Positions 50,777 to 63,986 of a DNA stretch of 64,000 bases are shown one piece after another. The position numbers and the translations under genes were made by a program. The stretch lies in contig CANJKZ010000264.1 in NCBI GenBank assembly GCA_947471745.1, positions 503,501 through 567,500 of the forward strand, read 5' to 3'. Numbering within the stretch: the first letter of the stretch is position 1; every line of letters starts with the position of its first letter. Origin of the DNA: Closterium sp. Naga37s-1 (taxonomy: Eukaryota > Streptophyta > Zygnematophyceae > Desmidiales > Closteriaceae). The notes beneath the pieces were generated by a model that was not told where the DNA came from, ran no database searches, and was given only the letters and a program-made list of their open reading frames with translations.

Positions 50777-50997
50777 ACACCTCTATGATTCTATGGCACC
50801 ACTATGGCACCCATAGATGGCACAACTGCAGGCACTATGGCACCACTAGAGTGTATTCCGATTCTGCTGCTCTGCCTGCTCTCTGTGATTTTTTAGAAAT
50901 TTCCAAAACCACTTGCAGCAAAATGGTAGGTCAGCAGGCTAACAGCGCCACTAGGCTGACAGCACCACTAGGGTTTTTTCGATTACCTAAAGCTATG

Positions 50998-51168
50998 CCT
51001 GCTCCCTAAGGCACCATTAGGGTGTTGAATCAGTATCTCTGCCTCTGCCTACCTGCTTTTGAGTCGACTCAAAAGCACCTGGGTGTTTTCGAGACCCTAG
51101 AACTGTATGCCTGCTCCCTGTGGCACCATTAGGGTGTTGCATCTGTATCTCTGCCTCTCCATGCCTGC
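50998..51168. repeat. ~57-bp direct repeat joined by a 22-bp palindrome
   Basis: Copies at 50998-51054 and 51111-51168 share CCTGCTCCCT..GGCACCATTAGGGTGTTG and ATC.GTATCTCTGCCTCT. The palindrome at 51055-51076 is GC + TTTTGAGTCGACTCAAAA + GC. Confidence 0.85.
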
Positions 51169-51214
51169 CCGGGTATGTATATGTGGGGCTTGGGTAGCTT
51201 TGGTAGGAAGACGA

Positions 51215-51292
51215 TTTTTGAGGCGCCTAAAAATTGAGACGACTTTTGAGGCGCCAAAAAGATTGAGACGGTTTTATGGGCGCCTAAAAAAA
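51215..51292. repeat. Three GGCGCC-centred palindromes in tandem
   Basis: TTTTTGAGGCGCCTAAAAA (from about 51216), CTTTTGAGGCGCCAAAAAG (about 51243) and TTTTATGGGCGCCTAAAAAA (about 51272), separated by ~10-15 bp containing TTGAGACG. Variant centre GCGC of the same palindrome family. Confidence 0.75.
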
Positions 51293-51749
51293 TGTATCCG
51301 GCAGATGGAGCAGGTAGCTTTGGTAGGAAACGACTGGTCCATCCGCCATTGAAGCTGCTTTTTCCCGTCACATGCATTCTCGCCGTATTTCTTCTCCTGC
51401 ACTTGTGCTCATCTTATTGAGGTTGATGCGCTTGTGCGTGCCTTACCGATTTATCTCGGTGCCCTTCTGTGTGCTCTGCTCTCAACCCCTTGTGTGCCCA
51501 CTGCATTCAATCCTTTCTCGTGCCCATACGTTTGCAGAATGTCTCGGGCTTTATCAACAAGCTTTGGAAGAGGTAAAACTTACACAATTTGTCATGTTTG
51601 CATCAGTGTCAGCACTTGTACTAATAGAGTACTTAGATTCCTTGTATTTAGGGTTTCGGGATTATTTGAGTGTACGTACATGTCCCTTCATAAATTTATA
51701 AAATTCGCTGAAGTGGCGTACCGACAATTCATGCTACAGCTGAGAACTT

Positions 51750-52855
<1,106 letters not shown>

Positions 52856-53039
52856 ATGGACGATGAATCTAGCCGAATCGGTTCAGGCAGCCACGTCAGC
52901 AGTAAAAACTGAGGCATCGTTATCAAGAATTGGCTTAAAGGAAAGGTACGCCGTATGTCAAAGAAATCGTAGCTTATCCATAGCAGCAATAAATGTGATA
53001 CGAGCGAGCGACACAACTTTTTCTTGATGGCATTAGTCA

Positions 53040-53654
53040 TGTTGGAATTGTGGGGGAGAGATTGCCCTCCACGCGAAGACCTCCCTTGACTCGGACCAAG
53101 GGAGGGTTCTTTCTCGGAATGAGGGGTGACGGCGGATTGCCCGCGTCGACACTCAACCAAGTTCGCCCCCGGTTGGGTCCGAATATTTGTGGGGGCGACA
53201 CTTGGCAGCCCCACAAGCATGCACGAAAATTGCAAGAGTGCAAGCGAATGTTACGAACATTTCGCTACACTCGCTATTGTCCCTTGTAACTCACGATTGT
53301 CGGCGTGAAGAAACAAACCCGGCAAAGTCCGAAATTGTGAACGCGGACGTCGCGGAAATTGGATGTGATCCTGAGTCCGAATTTCCGGCGAGTCGCGCGC
53401 GGTTCGATGTTACAATTGTGCGTGCATGTTTTAGCTATAAAATCAGAGAGCAAATTCCAGAGAGTTAACTTCAAACTCGTCACTTGTACCCATCCTTGCA
53501 TTATAAGAAGTATCTCTTTCAATTCTCAGGCGATTACAGAGATTCAAAGTGCCACGGATTCCTTGCCCCGAGCCCGTCGGAACGATAATAGTCTTGGCTC
53601 CTAACTCGCCAAGTAAAATCTGTGGCGTCACTAGGAGTGAGACGGTTTCCTTCA
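53040..53654 (+). repeat. 5' LTR of the copia element
   Basis: Starts TGTTGGAATTGTGGGGG and ends GGTTTCCTTCA. The primer-binding site follows at once. Confidence 0.95.
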
Positions 53655-53728
53655 TGGTATGAGAGCTAGAGTAAGAGTGTTCGCTCAATCGTTGCTACGC
53701 GATAGGTACCACCGAGACTTCGTCACCG

Positions 53729-56700
53729 ATGAAGGCGCCAACAACCCCTTTCTTTCCGACGGAGTTTTCGACAACACCGTATGTTGTCGATATGAACGCG
53801 GTGCCAATTTTTAATGGGGAGCATTCCCCCTCGTGGCGCTTCAAGCTCAAGGTCTAAATGACGGAGCGCGACTTGTGGGGCTTTTTCGATGGGTCGGCAT
53901 CGAAGCCCTCTTCGGGCGCTTCAACCGGGGAAAAAGAAGCGTGGGTGCGAAAGGACAATAAGACATTTGTCTTTCTTGTCTCCAAGCTAAGTCTCCAACT
54001 CGTCCACATCGTGAGTCCGTGCATCAACCGTGAAGGCGCGACTCGTGAAGCGTGGAAGCGACTCGAAGGAGAGCACGTCTCCAAGTCACTTCATAGCAAG
54101 TTTCAAGCGCGCCTCGACTTTTTCACGGTGCGGATGAAGGACGGCGAGTCAATGCGCGCGTACGTCAACCGCGTGAAGGAGCTTGGCGAGCGCTTGGTGG
54201 AACTCGACACGAGCGTGGGAGACAACGATTGGATCATGACGCTTCTCGCGGGCCACGGTGAAGCATGGTCAACGGTGATCACGATGTTGGATGGGACGCA
54301 AGATACGTGGAAAATGGAGCAAGTGGTGGCACGCCTCATCAACGAAGAGGCGAGGCGCACAAAATTGCATGGCGATGCAATCGGTACGGCACACTTCTCC
54401 CGTGATGCGAAGGCGAAAGGGACGGGTCACTTCAAGCGGCGCAACGACGGCAACAACCGCGAGAGTTAGAACGGGAGCGCGGCGACCTCAAGCTCATCAC
54501 GAGGAGGATCGGCCAACGCCAATCGAGCTCGGGCGCGAGAGGGTGCTTGTCGTTTTTGCAAGAAGACGGAACATTGGTGGCGCGATTATCCCGTTACACC
54601 GGCAAATTGGAGGCCGTCTTCAAGTGACGACAACCAGCGCGCGCATGTGGCGACATGCGACAACAACGACCGGGAGTTCATCTTCGTCGCAAGTGGAACG
54701 ACCGTCGGTGGTGTTGACGCGTGGGTACTCGACGCGGGTGGTACTCAACACATGACGGCGTGCGCGACGCTTCTCAACAACGTGACAACGGTAGCGCCCG
54801 CTAAGCGCGTGATGTTCGGCAGCTGTGACACGTTGGACGTCACGGGACAAGGCGACTTGCGGCTCATGGTGGACGGCGGTCCACTCACCATCAAGAACGT
54901 CTTGGTGGTTCCTGGGCTCGGCGCCAACCTCCTCTCCGTTTCCCAATTCACACGCAAGGGGATGCGTATGAATATTGAAGGGACCATGATGGCGTTGAGC
55001 ACGGCGGACGGAGTACACATCGGCACGGCACGCCAAGCGGGTGGACTCTTCGTGCTCGACGCTCTCCTTAGCGTGGCATCGGCTCAAGCGGCTACCTCGA
55101 CAACCACTCTCTCAACGTGGCATAATCGGCCTGGCCACCTCCACCTCGCCGCTATTCAAGCTATGGCAACGAAGGGGATTGTCGACGGCTTGGAGTTTGT
55201 GTGCTCGAGTGGAGATGACGAGAAGTGTGTCGGTTGCCTTGAAGGGAAAATGACACGGAAACATTTTCCACCAAGTACGAAGCCGAATGCCTCCGAACCT
55301 CTCAAGCTTGTTCACACGGAATTGTGTGGACCCATCACTCCCGCGTCAAAGGGCGGCGCGCGCTACGTCCTCACGCTTATCGACGACGCGACGCGGATGT
55401 GTTGGATTTGACTTCTCAAGCACAATGACGCCACGTCAACCGCCATCAAGCAATGGGTGGCGGATGTGGAGAAAGAAAGTGGTTTAAGGTCAAGCGCTTT
55501 CGCTCGGATGGAGGTGGCGAATATACCGTTCGGGAGCTCGGCGATTGGTTGAAAGGACGTGGGACCGCGCATGAATTCTCGACGCCGTATACGCCTCAAC
55601 AAAATAGAGCCGCCGAACGCTTGAGCCGTACGCTCATGGAGTCGGCACGGAGTCTGCTCTCCCATGCTCACGCGGAGAAGCATTGGTGGGGTGAGGCGGT
55701 TACGTTGGCAACTTGGATTCGCAACTGGTGCGTGACCAAGGCGTTGCCCAACAAGACGCCTCTTGAGGCTTGGAGCGGTACGAAGCCGGACGTCACCGAC
55801 CTTCGCACGTTTGGGTGTACGTACTACTATCATGTACTCGACGTCACACGGACCAAGCTTGAGGCTAAGGCGCGGGTGACGATGTACTTGGGACCAAGCG
55901 CGGATCACAAGGCATGGCGTGTGTGGGATTTGGAGCACGGGAAGCTCGTGGTGTCGCGCGACGTGGTGTTATATGAAGACACCTTCTCGTCCAAGTCCAT
56001 GACCGTGCCATCGGTCATCATCATCCCTCCTCCCTTGGATGTCGCGGATGAGGCGGATGACGCTCCTACGGGTTCTCCTCCTAGTACGAATGAGGGGGAG
56101 AATGGATCGGGTGCGGTTGGAGTGAGTGGGGATGAAGGAAATGCCAAAGAAAGTGACCTTTCGTCTCCTCCTCCTACTATCACTCCCACCCTCGCATCCA
56201 CTCGCACTCGGAGGAACCTTCATCCCAACTCCAAGTATGATGGCTATTCTCTTGTGGCGGGGGATGATGAGGGAGGGGGAGATGCTATATGTCTTGAGGC
56301 ATACACCGACACCCCGTCCACCTACCAAGGCGCCATGAGCTCGGCGGAAGCGACGGAATGGGAACGTGCGCTTCAAGAGGAGTACGATTCGCTCATGGCG
56401 AACGACGTCTACGAGTATGTCCCCATGCCTCATGGCGCCTATCTCGTTGGCTCTCGTTGGGTCTTCAAGAAGAAGCTCGGCCCCAATGGAGAAGTGAAGC
56501 GGTACAAGGCGCGGTTGGTGGCTCAAGGGTACACTCAAAAAGAGGGTCTTCACTTCAACGATACGTTCACTCCCGTCATCAAGTCCGCTACGTTGCGCAC
56601 CCTCTTGGCATTGGCGGGAGCACTCGACTTGGAGGTGGAACAGCTCGATGTGAAGACGGCGTTTCTCATGGTCGTCTCAAGGAGGAGGTGTACATGAAGC

Positions 56701-57851
56701 AACCTCCCGTGTTCGACGACGACTCCTACCGCGTGTGCAAGCTCAAGCGTACGATCTACGGCCTCAAGCAAAGCCCTCGTGCGTGGTACATGAGGATCGA
56801 CGAACACTTGCTTTCATTGGGATTCGTGTGGAGCGAGTGTGACCACGCGCTCTACATGCTCAACAAGGATGAGAAGAAGCTCGTTCTTCTCCTCTACGTC
56901 GATGACCTTCTCCTCGTGTCGGATTCCAAGTCCCTTGTAGCGGACATGAAGACGAAGCTTGCCGCCAAATTTTCCATGCGTGACCTCGGCGCCGTCTCAC
57001 ACTACCTAGGGATGCACATCGATCGTAATCGAGGGAACAAGACTCTCGCCTTCCACCAACACAAGTACTTGGAGAGTGTTGTGGATCGTTTCGGCATGAT
57101 CGAAAGCAAACCTACACCGACACCCATGGAAGCGGGGTTTCATCCCTTGTCCGTGAGCGATGAGAACCCCATGGATCCCGAGAGCGCCAAGACCTTTCAC
57201 TCGGTCGTTGGGTCGTGCATGTATGCCGCGGTGAGCATTCGACCCGACCTCTCCTTTCCCGTTGGAGTGCTTGGACGTGTCGTCTCCAACCCCAAGGTCG
57301 AGCATGTGCGAGCATCACGTCGCCTTCTTCGCTACATCAAGGGCACCACTCGAATGGGGTTGCACTACGAGAAGGGACCCGTGGTGCTACAAGGCTACAC
57401 CAATGCGGATTGGGCGGGAGATCCTTCAACCCGCCAAAGCACTTCGGACTATATCTTCACCCTCGTGGGAGGTGCAATAAGTTGGCAAAGCAAGCACCAA
57501 AACTTGATTGCACTTAGCTCCACCGAAGCGGAATATGTGGCGCTCACTCGTGGTGGTACGGAAGCGGTTTGGCTAAGGCGCCTTCTTGCCGAGCTTGGGC
57601 AACAACAAGAAGGCCCCACTCCTATCTACGTGGACAACCAAGCCGGCATTGGCCTAGCCAAGAACTCGGTCCTCCACGGAAGGACCAAGCACATCCAAAT
57701 CCGCCATCACTTCATTCGCAAGCTCGTTGAAGACAACGAAGTCGAGCTTCGTTACATCAAAACCAACATGCAACCCGCGGACTTCCTCACCAAGCCATTG
57801 CCTAGAGATGTTCTTTATGCATGTTGTGCTAGGGTAGGCTTGCATGCTTAG
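53729..57851 (+). pseudogene. copia gag-pol, interrupted
   Basis: Gag starts at ATG 53729 (MKAPTTPFFPTEF, FNGEHSPSWRFKLKV) and meets TAA at 53855. The frame continues MTERDLWGFFDG to TAG 54467. A zinc knuckle CRFCKKTEHWWRDY has Tyr for the last Cys. The protease keeps WVLDAG. The integrase has WHNRPGHLHL and CVGCLEGK, but HTELCGP where HTDLCGP is usual, so the first catalytic Asp is changed; SDGGGEY and the later Glu are present. TGA at about 55409 and a frame change near 55480 split the integrase. RT is split by a frame change near 56668; LLLYVDDLLLVSDSK carries the YVDD site. RNase H has NADWAGD, STEAEYVAL and VDNQAGIGLAKN. The element is not autonomous. Confidence 0.92.
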
Positions 57852-57875
57852 TTGTGCGTGGGGTGCAAGGGGGAG

Positions 57876-58489
57876 TGTTGGAATTGTGGGGGAGAGATTG
57901 CCCTCCACGCGAAGACCTCCCTTGACTCGGACCAAGGGAGGGTTCTTTCTCGGAATGAGGGGTGACGGCGGATTGCCCGCGTCGACACTCAACCAAGTTC
58001 GCCCCCGGTTGGGTCCGAATATTTGTGGGGGCGACACTTGGCAGCCCCACAAGTATGCACGAAAATTGCAAGAGTGCAAGCGAATGTTACGAGCATTTCG
58101 CTACACTCGCTATTGTCCTTTGTAACTCACGATTGTCGGCGTGAAGAAACAAACCCGGCAAAGTCCGAAATTGTGAACGCGGACGTCGCGGACATTGGAT
58201 GCGATCCTGAGTCCGAATTCCCGGCGAGTCGCGCGCGGTTCGATGTTACAATTGTGCTTGCATGTTTTAGCTATAAAATCAGAGAGCAAATTCCAGAGAG
58301 TTAACTTCAAACTCGTCACTTGTACCCATCCTTGCATTATAAGAAGTATCTCTTTCAATTCTCAGGTTATACAGAGATTCAAAGTGCCACGGTTTTCTTG
58401 CTCTGAGCCCGTCGGAATGATCCTAGTCTTGGCTCCTAACTCGCCAAGTAAAATCTGTGGCGTCACTAGGAGTGAGACGGTTTCCTTCA
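57876..58489 (+). repeat. 3' LTR of the copia element
   Basis: Same ends as the 5' LTR and one base shorter. Followed by the AGTCA target duplication. Confidence 0.95.
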
Positions 58490-58501
58490 AGTCAGACAGA
58501 A

Positions 58502-59330
58502 AAGCGACAATAGTAATAGTGCGACTTTAATGAGTCTGAGGAGCGAAAACGCTGAGGTAGAAGAGCGACAATAATGAAATAGGAGAGCGACAATGAGATA
58601 GGAGAGTGACAATAATGAGATAGGAGAGCGACAATAATGAGATAGTAGAGCGACAATAATGAGATAGGAGAGCGACAATAATGAGATAGGAGAGCGACAA
58701 TAATGAGATAGGAGAGCGACAATAATGAGATAGGAGAGCGACAATAATGAGATAGGAGAGCGACAATAATGAGATAGGAGAGCGAGAATGATGAGATAGG
58801 AGAGCGAGAATAATGAGATAGGAGAGCGAGAATAATGAGATAGGAGAGCGACGATAATGAGATAGGAGAGCGACAATAATGAGATAGGAGAGCGACGATA
58901 ATGAGATAGTAGAGCGACAATAATGAGATAGGAGAGCGACAATAATGAGATAGGAGAGTGACAATAATGTGATAGGAGAGCGACAATAATGAGATAGGAG
59001 AGCGACATCAATGAGATAGGAGAGCGACAATAATGCGATAGGAGAGCGACAATAATGAGATAGGAGAGTGACATTAATGAAATAAGAGAGCGACAATAAT
59101 CAGACCGGAGAACGGAAATGCCGACTTAAAATTGTGACGCTAATGAGAGCGGATGGCGACAATAATGAGACTGAAGAGCGACAATATGAAACTCACGAAC
59201 GACAATATGTGACTAAAGAGCGACAATAATCATGCTGGAGAGCGGAAACACTGAGTTAGAAAATTGACGATAATGGGATCGGGTAGCGACAATAATGAGA
59301 CTGAAGAGCGAAAGAACCGAGGCAGAAGAT
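58502..59330. repeat. 22-bp minisatellite in the pseudogene intron
   Basis: More than 20 units of GAGATAGGAGAGCGACAATA + AT between 58578 and about 59100, with degenerate units to 59330. The intact paralogue has a few seed units at the same place (GAGCGAGAATAATGAGATTG.. at 45726-45770), so the array expanded after the gene duplication. Confidence 0.92.
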
Positions 59331-60288
59331 CGACAATAATTAGTTTGAGGACCCACAACATATAGTTTCCGTCTGGTACTACCTCTTTGCTCACACGATT
59401 AGGCGTGATACATGTTCATCGTTTTATATAACAGCTTCCTGCCACGTTTTCCGTTGTCGCCTCCTTTAAAATTTCAAATACACTTCTGCTCTTGATCCGT
59501 TGGTGTTCGAAACTGTAAATTCTTTAATTCTAGTGGCTCGACTTTGTGTCTTTTACTCCTCCACTCCATTTTCCGTCAAACAGCCATTAATCAAAACTTG
59601 GAACGTCCTTCGTTTCGAGAAGCAGCCAATGAAATATGCCGTTATTGTTTTTGTCCTTCCGCCCTTCTTCCGTCTCCTCCCGCCAACCTCTTCCTTTCCC
59701 TTGTTCCGCCTTCCCTCTCTTCCCCCTCCCCCCCATTCCCCCTTCCTTCCTTCCTCTTCACCCCTCCGCTGCTGCCAGACATCCGCCCCCAGCGTCGATT
59801 TACCCACCTTCGGCGACTGGTGGAACAAACCCGCCGCCGTCCTGGAAAGGGTATCACGGGTGCGCCAGACGGGGCTGTCAATAACGGGGACGAGGTCGGC
59901 GCATACACTGAAATGATGGAAAGGTGGGGCAGCGAGCATGCCAGATCTGTCTTGGCTCCTCAGTCCAGCCTGGGGTGTCAATAGTCAGGCGCAAGCCAAG
60001 AGTCTTCTTGAGGGGGTTCGGGGAGGGGATGTGTACAGTATGGGCAAAGGATGCTGTACGGCGAGAGGCCTCAAGAGTACGGCGAGAGGGCACAACAGTA
60101 CGGTGATGGGCCTCTGCAGTACGGTGAGAGGGCTCAACAGTACGGTGGGGGGTCTCAGCAGTACGATGTGCGAGCGCAGCAGTCAGTAATCAGCCGGCAG
60201 TCGTCAGGTGATAGCGTGCTGTCGTCAGGGTCGAACTGGCAGGCGTTCGGAGTTGACCAGAGGCCATCCCGAATCAGCCCACAGCCAT

Positions 60289-60640
60289 CAGCACTCAGCC
60301 AGCAGCCTTCAGGACTCAGCCAGCAGTTGTCAGGACTCAGCCAGCAGTTGTCAGGACTCAGCCAGCAGTTGTCAGGACTCAGCCAGCAGCCGTCAGGACT
60401 CAGCCAGCAGCCGTCAGGACTCAGCCAGCAGCCGTCAGCACTCAGCCAGCAGCCGTCAGAACTCAGCCAGCAGCCTTCAGGACTCAGCCAGCAGTTGTCT
60501 GGACTCAGCCAGAAGTTGTCAGGACTCAGCCAGCAGCCGTCAGGACTCAGCCAGCAGCCGTCAGCACTCAGCCAGAAGCCGTCAGCACTCAGCCAGCAGC
60601 CGTCAGCACTCAGCCAGCAGCCGTCAGGAGCAAGCCTGCA
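60289..60640 (+). repeat. 21-bp minisatellite (SQQPSGL)
   Basis: About 16 units of ACTCAGCCAGCAGCCGTCAG + G. The intact paralogue has only about four such units (46449-46520). Confidence 0.9.
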
Positions 60641-60789
60641 GGCGTATGGGGTAGCACGGCAAATGTCAGGGGAGTCGATTGCGGGTTTGAATGTAAGGCT
60701 TCAGCAAGGGCATCAGTAGCAGCAACAGCAACAGCAGCAGCATGCCTATTATCAGGAGCAGGAGCTGCTGCCATATCAGCAGCAGCAAC

Positions 60790-61300
60790 TCCAGCGCAAT
60801 CAGCAGCCACAGCTGCAACAACTGACTTATCAGCAGCAACAGCCGCAACAACTGGTTTATCAGCAGCAACAGCCACAACAGCTGGCTTATCAGCAGCAAC
60901 TGCCGCAACAACTGGTTTATCAGCAGCAACAGCCACAACAACTGCCTTATCAGCAGCAATAGCCGCAACAAGTGCCTTATCAGCTGCAACAGCCACAACA
61001 ACTGCCTTATCAGCTGCAACAGCCACAACAACTGCCTTATCAGCAGCAACAGCCACAACAACTGCCTTATCAGCAGCAATAGCCACAACAACTGCCTTAT
61101 CAGCTGCAACAGCCACAACAACTGCCTTATCAGCAGCAACAGCCACAACAACTGCCTTATCAGCTGCAGCAACAGCCGCAACAACTGCCTTATCAGCAGC
61201 TACAGCCGCAACAACTGCCTTATCAGCAGCAACAGCCGCAGCAACTTCCTTATCAGCAGCAACAGCTGCAACAACTGGATTATCAGCAGCATCAGCAGCA
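60790..61300 (+). repeat. 30-bp Gln-rich minisatellite
   Basis: Units like CTTATCAGCAGCAACAGCCA + CAACAACTGC, ~17 copies, with TAG stops created by C-to-T changes in two CAG codons. Confidence 0.9.
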
Positions 61301-62049
61301 ACAAGTTACGCACAATCAAATGGCCATTGGAGGGAGCATTGGAGGCGCACTTGCACCCACCTGCAGTGGCAGCAGCAGCAGCAATCAGCAGCAACAGCTG
61401 GCGCATCAGCAGCAGCAGTCAATCAGCAGCAGCCACGATCAATGGATGGTCAAATCGACCGAGAAATGGGTATGGGAGGGAGCATTGGAGGGGCACTAGC
61501 CCCAACCTTCAGCAACAGCATGAGCACCACTTACGATGATGACGCTGCTTCAAGCAGCAGCGCTGGGGACAACTTCATCAGTGAAACAGTTAATGATACG
61601 GTTGGTACCAGATACTCAGATACCGACGCTGTTACCAGTTACACATTCAATATTATGTCAGCAGCAGCAGCGTCTGCAGCAGCGCCAGCAGCAACGCTAG
61701 CAGCAGTGGCAACTACACCGGCAGAGCTAGCAGCACCACTGTTAGCACCAGTGGCAGCAGCAGGAGAGATGCTGACAATGCAGGAGCTGCAGCTGCGTCA
61801 GCTGCAACTGCTTGAGGAGCTACAACTGTTGGAACAGCTGAAGCATTCAAAGCTCGTCCGGGACAGCCAACATGTTATCCCTCTTGCCCTTACACCAATG
61901 GCTGTTGCCGCCGCTACCCCTGCTGCCGCTTTTGCCGCTGCTGCTGATGCACCAATGGCAGCACAATCAGCAGCAACAAATGCCGCTGCCATACCAGCAC
62001 TGGCTCCTGGTCCTGCTGCTCCTGCTGCTCCAGTTGTTGCCGCTGCGCC

Positions 62050-63010
62050 TTCTTTTCCTGCCCATACGCCTGCTTCCCCTGACCATCAACCTGCTTCCCC
62101 TGCCCATCTACCTGCTTCCCCTGTCCGTCAACCTGCTTCCCCTGCCCATGCACCTGCTTCCCCTGCCCATCAACCTGCTTCCCCTGCCCATCAACCTTCT
62201 TCCCCTGCCCATCTACCTGCTTCCCCTGCCCGTCAACTTGCTTCCCCTGCCCGTCAACTTGCTTCCCCTGCCCATCAACCTGATTCCCCTGCCCATCAAC
62301 CTTCTTCCCCTGCCCATCTACCTGCTTCCCCTGCCCGTCAACTTGCTTCCCCTACCCGTCAACTTGCTTCCCCTGCCCATCAACCTGATTCCCCTGTCCA
62401 TCAACCTGTTTCCCCTGCTCGACAACCTTCTTCCCCTGCCCATCTACCTGCTTCCCCTGCCCGTGAACCTGCTTCCCCTGCCCGTCAACCTTCTTCCCCT
62501 GCCCATCTACCTGCTTCCCGTACCCGTCGACCTCCTTCCTCTCTCCATCTACCTTCTTCCCCTGGGCATCCACCTGCTTCCCCTACCCATCTGCCTGCTT
62601 CTCCTGCCCATCAATCTGCTTCCCCTGCACGTCAACCTTCTTCCCCTGCCCGTCCACCTGCTTCCCCTGCCCGTCTGCCTGCTTCCCCTCTCCATCTACC
62701 TGCTTCCCCTTCCTTTCAGCCTGCTTCCCCTGCCCGGCCACCTGCTTCCCCTTCCTATCAGCCTGCTTCCCCTGCCCGTCCACCTGCTTCCCCTTCCTAT
62801 CAGCCTGCTTCCCCTGCCCGTCCACCTGCTTCCCCTGCCCGTCCACCTGCTTTCCCTGCCCATCCACCTGCTTCCCCTGCCCGTCAACCTCCTGCCCCTG
62901 ACCATCTACCTGCTTCCCCTACCCGTCAACCTTCTTTTTTTGCCCGTCAACCTGCCTCCCCTCCCGTCTACCTGCTTCCCCTGCCCGTCAACCTGCTTCC
63001 CCTGCCCGTC
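62050..63010 (+). repeat. 21-bp minisatellite (PASPAHQ)
   Basis: About 45 units of CCTGCTTCCCCTGCCCATCA + A, coding for PASPAHQ/PASPARL variants. It has no counterpart of similar size in the intact paralogue, which has only a Pro/Ala-rich stretch there. Confidence 0.92.
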
Positions 63011-63766
63011 TACCTTCTTCCCATGGAGAGGAGGAAGAATACGAGATGCCACCATTGGAGCAGTGGAAATCTCATGTGCTCAGAATGATTCCTACGTTCA
63101 TTGAAGGAGAGGGAGAGGGAGCCGGAGAGGGAGCCGGAAAGGGAGAGGATGAGATGGGGCATCTGGGATCACCAGCACCAGCAGCACCAGCAGCACCGGC
63201 AGCACCGGCAGCACCAGCAGCACCATAAGCACCGGCAGCGCCAGCTTTTGTGTATTTAGAGGCACCTGAGAATGCACCTGAATATGCACCTGATGCAGCG
63301 GTGGGGCCTGGTCTGGGGTACTATGTGGCAGCAACCCCAGAGGCAGGTCCAGGAGGCATGGAAGCAGCAGTGGGAGAAGAAGAATTTCCATGTTCAGGTA
63401 CAGGTTCAGGTGCATATTCAGGTAAATATTCAGGTAAATATTCAGGTAAATATTCAGGTGTTGGTGGTTCCGGGTATTTTGAATCAGGTGAAAGTGTAAG
63501 TGACTCACCGGGAGCAGCAGCAGCTGGAGTAGCAGGCATCGGAGGAGGAGGTTGGACGGAGGAGGAGGAGCCACTTGACTCTCTCACAGCAGAACTAGCT
63601 GCTGTTGATGTAGCTCCCGCTGCTGCTGCTTCTACTCCAGGAGGTGGGAGGGAAGAGGATGAAGAGACGTCTCCCACGGAAGCTCTAGCTGCTGTTTGTA
63701 TTCTTGCTCGTGCTGGTGGTGGTGGTGCTGCTGCTGCTGCTCGTGCTGGTGCTGGTGTTGGTTCTG

Positions 63767-63798
<32 letters not shown>

Positions 63799-63845
63799 GC
63801 TCGTGCTGGTGGTGCTGCTGTTGCTGCTGCTCCTTCTCGTACTGG

Positions 63846-63882
<37 letters not shown>

Positions 63883-63911
63883 CGTGCTCCTGCTCGTGCT
63901 GGTTCTGGTGC

Positions 63912-63984
<73 letters not shown>

Positions 63985-63986
63985 AG
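63912..63986 (+). repeat. (GCT)n tract
   Basis: Near-pure GCT/CTG repeat at the right edge, in the Ala-rich region of the broken NOI-like copy. Continues to the window end after a CTAGTG interruption. Confidence 0.9.

Larger units (their letters stand above)
53040..58489 (+). mobile_element. Ty1-copia LTR retrotransposon, 5.45 kb
   Basis: Two LTRs (TG...CA) of 615 and 614 bp, target duplication AGTCA at 53035-53039 and 58490-58494, primer-binding site TGGTATGAGAGC at 53655-53666 (one base off the usual copia Met-tRNA site TGGTATCAGAGC), and purine-rich tract GGGGTGCAAGGGGGAG directly before the 3' LTR. The order gag - protease - integrase - RT - RNase H is that of Ty1-copia. It is inserted in the sense direction in intron 1 of the broken NOI-like gene. 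The LTRs differ at roughly 17-20 sites (~97% identical by eye), so the insertion is fairly young. Confidence 0.97.

Noticed and set aside
58487..59096. Minus-strand ORFs with SLSYLIIVALLSHYC repeats
   Set aside because: Translation of the 22-bp minisatellite in all frames; an artefact of a repeat unit without stops, not a membrane protein.
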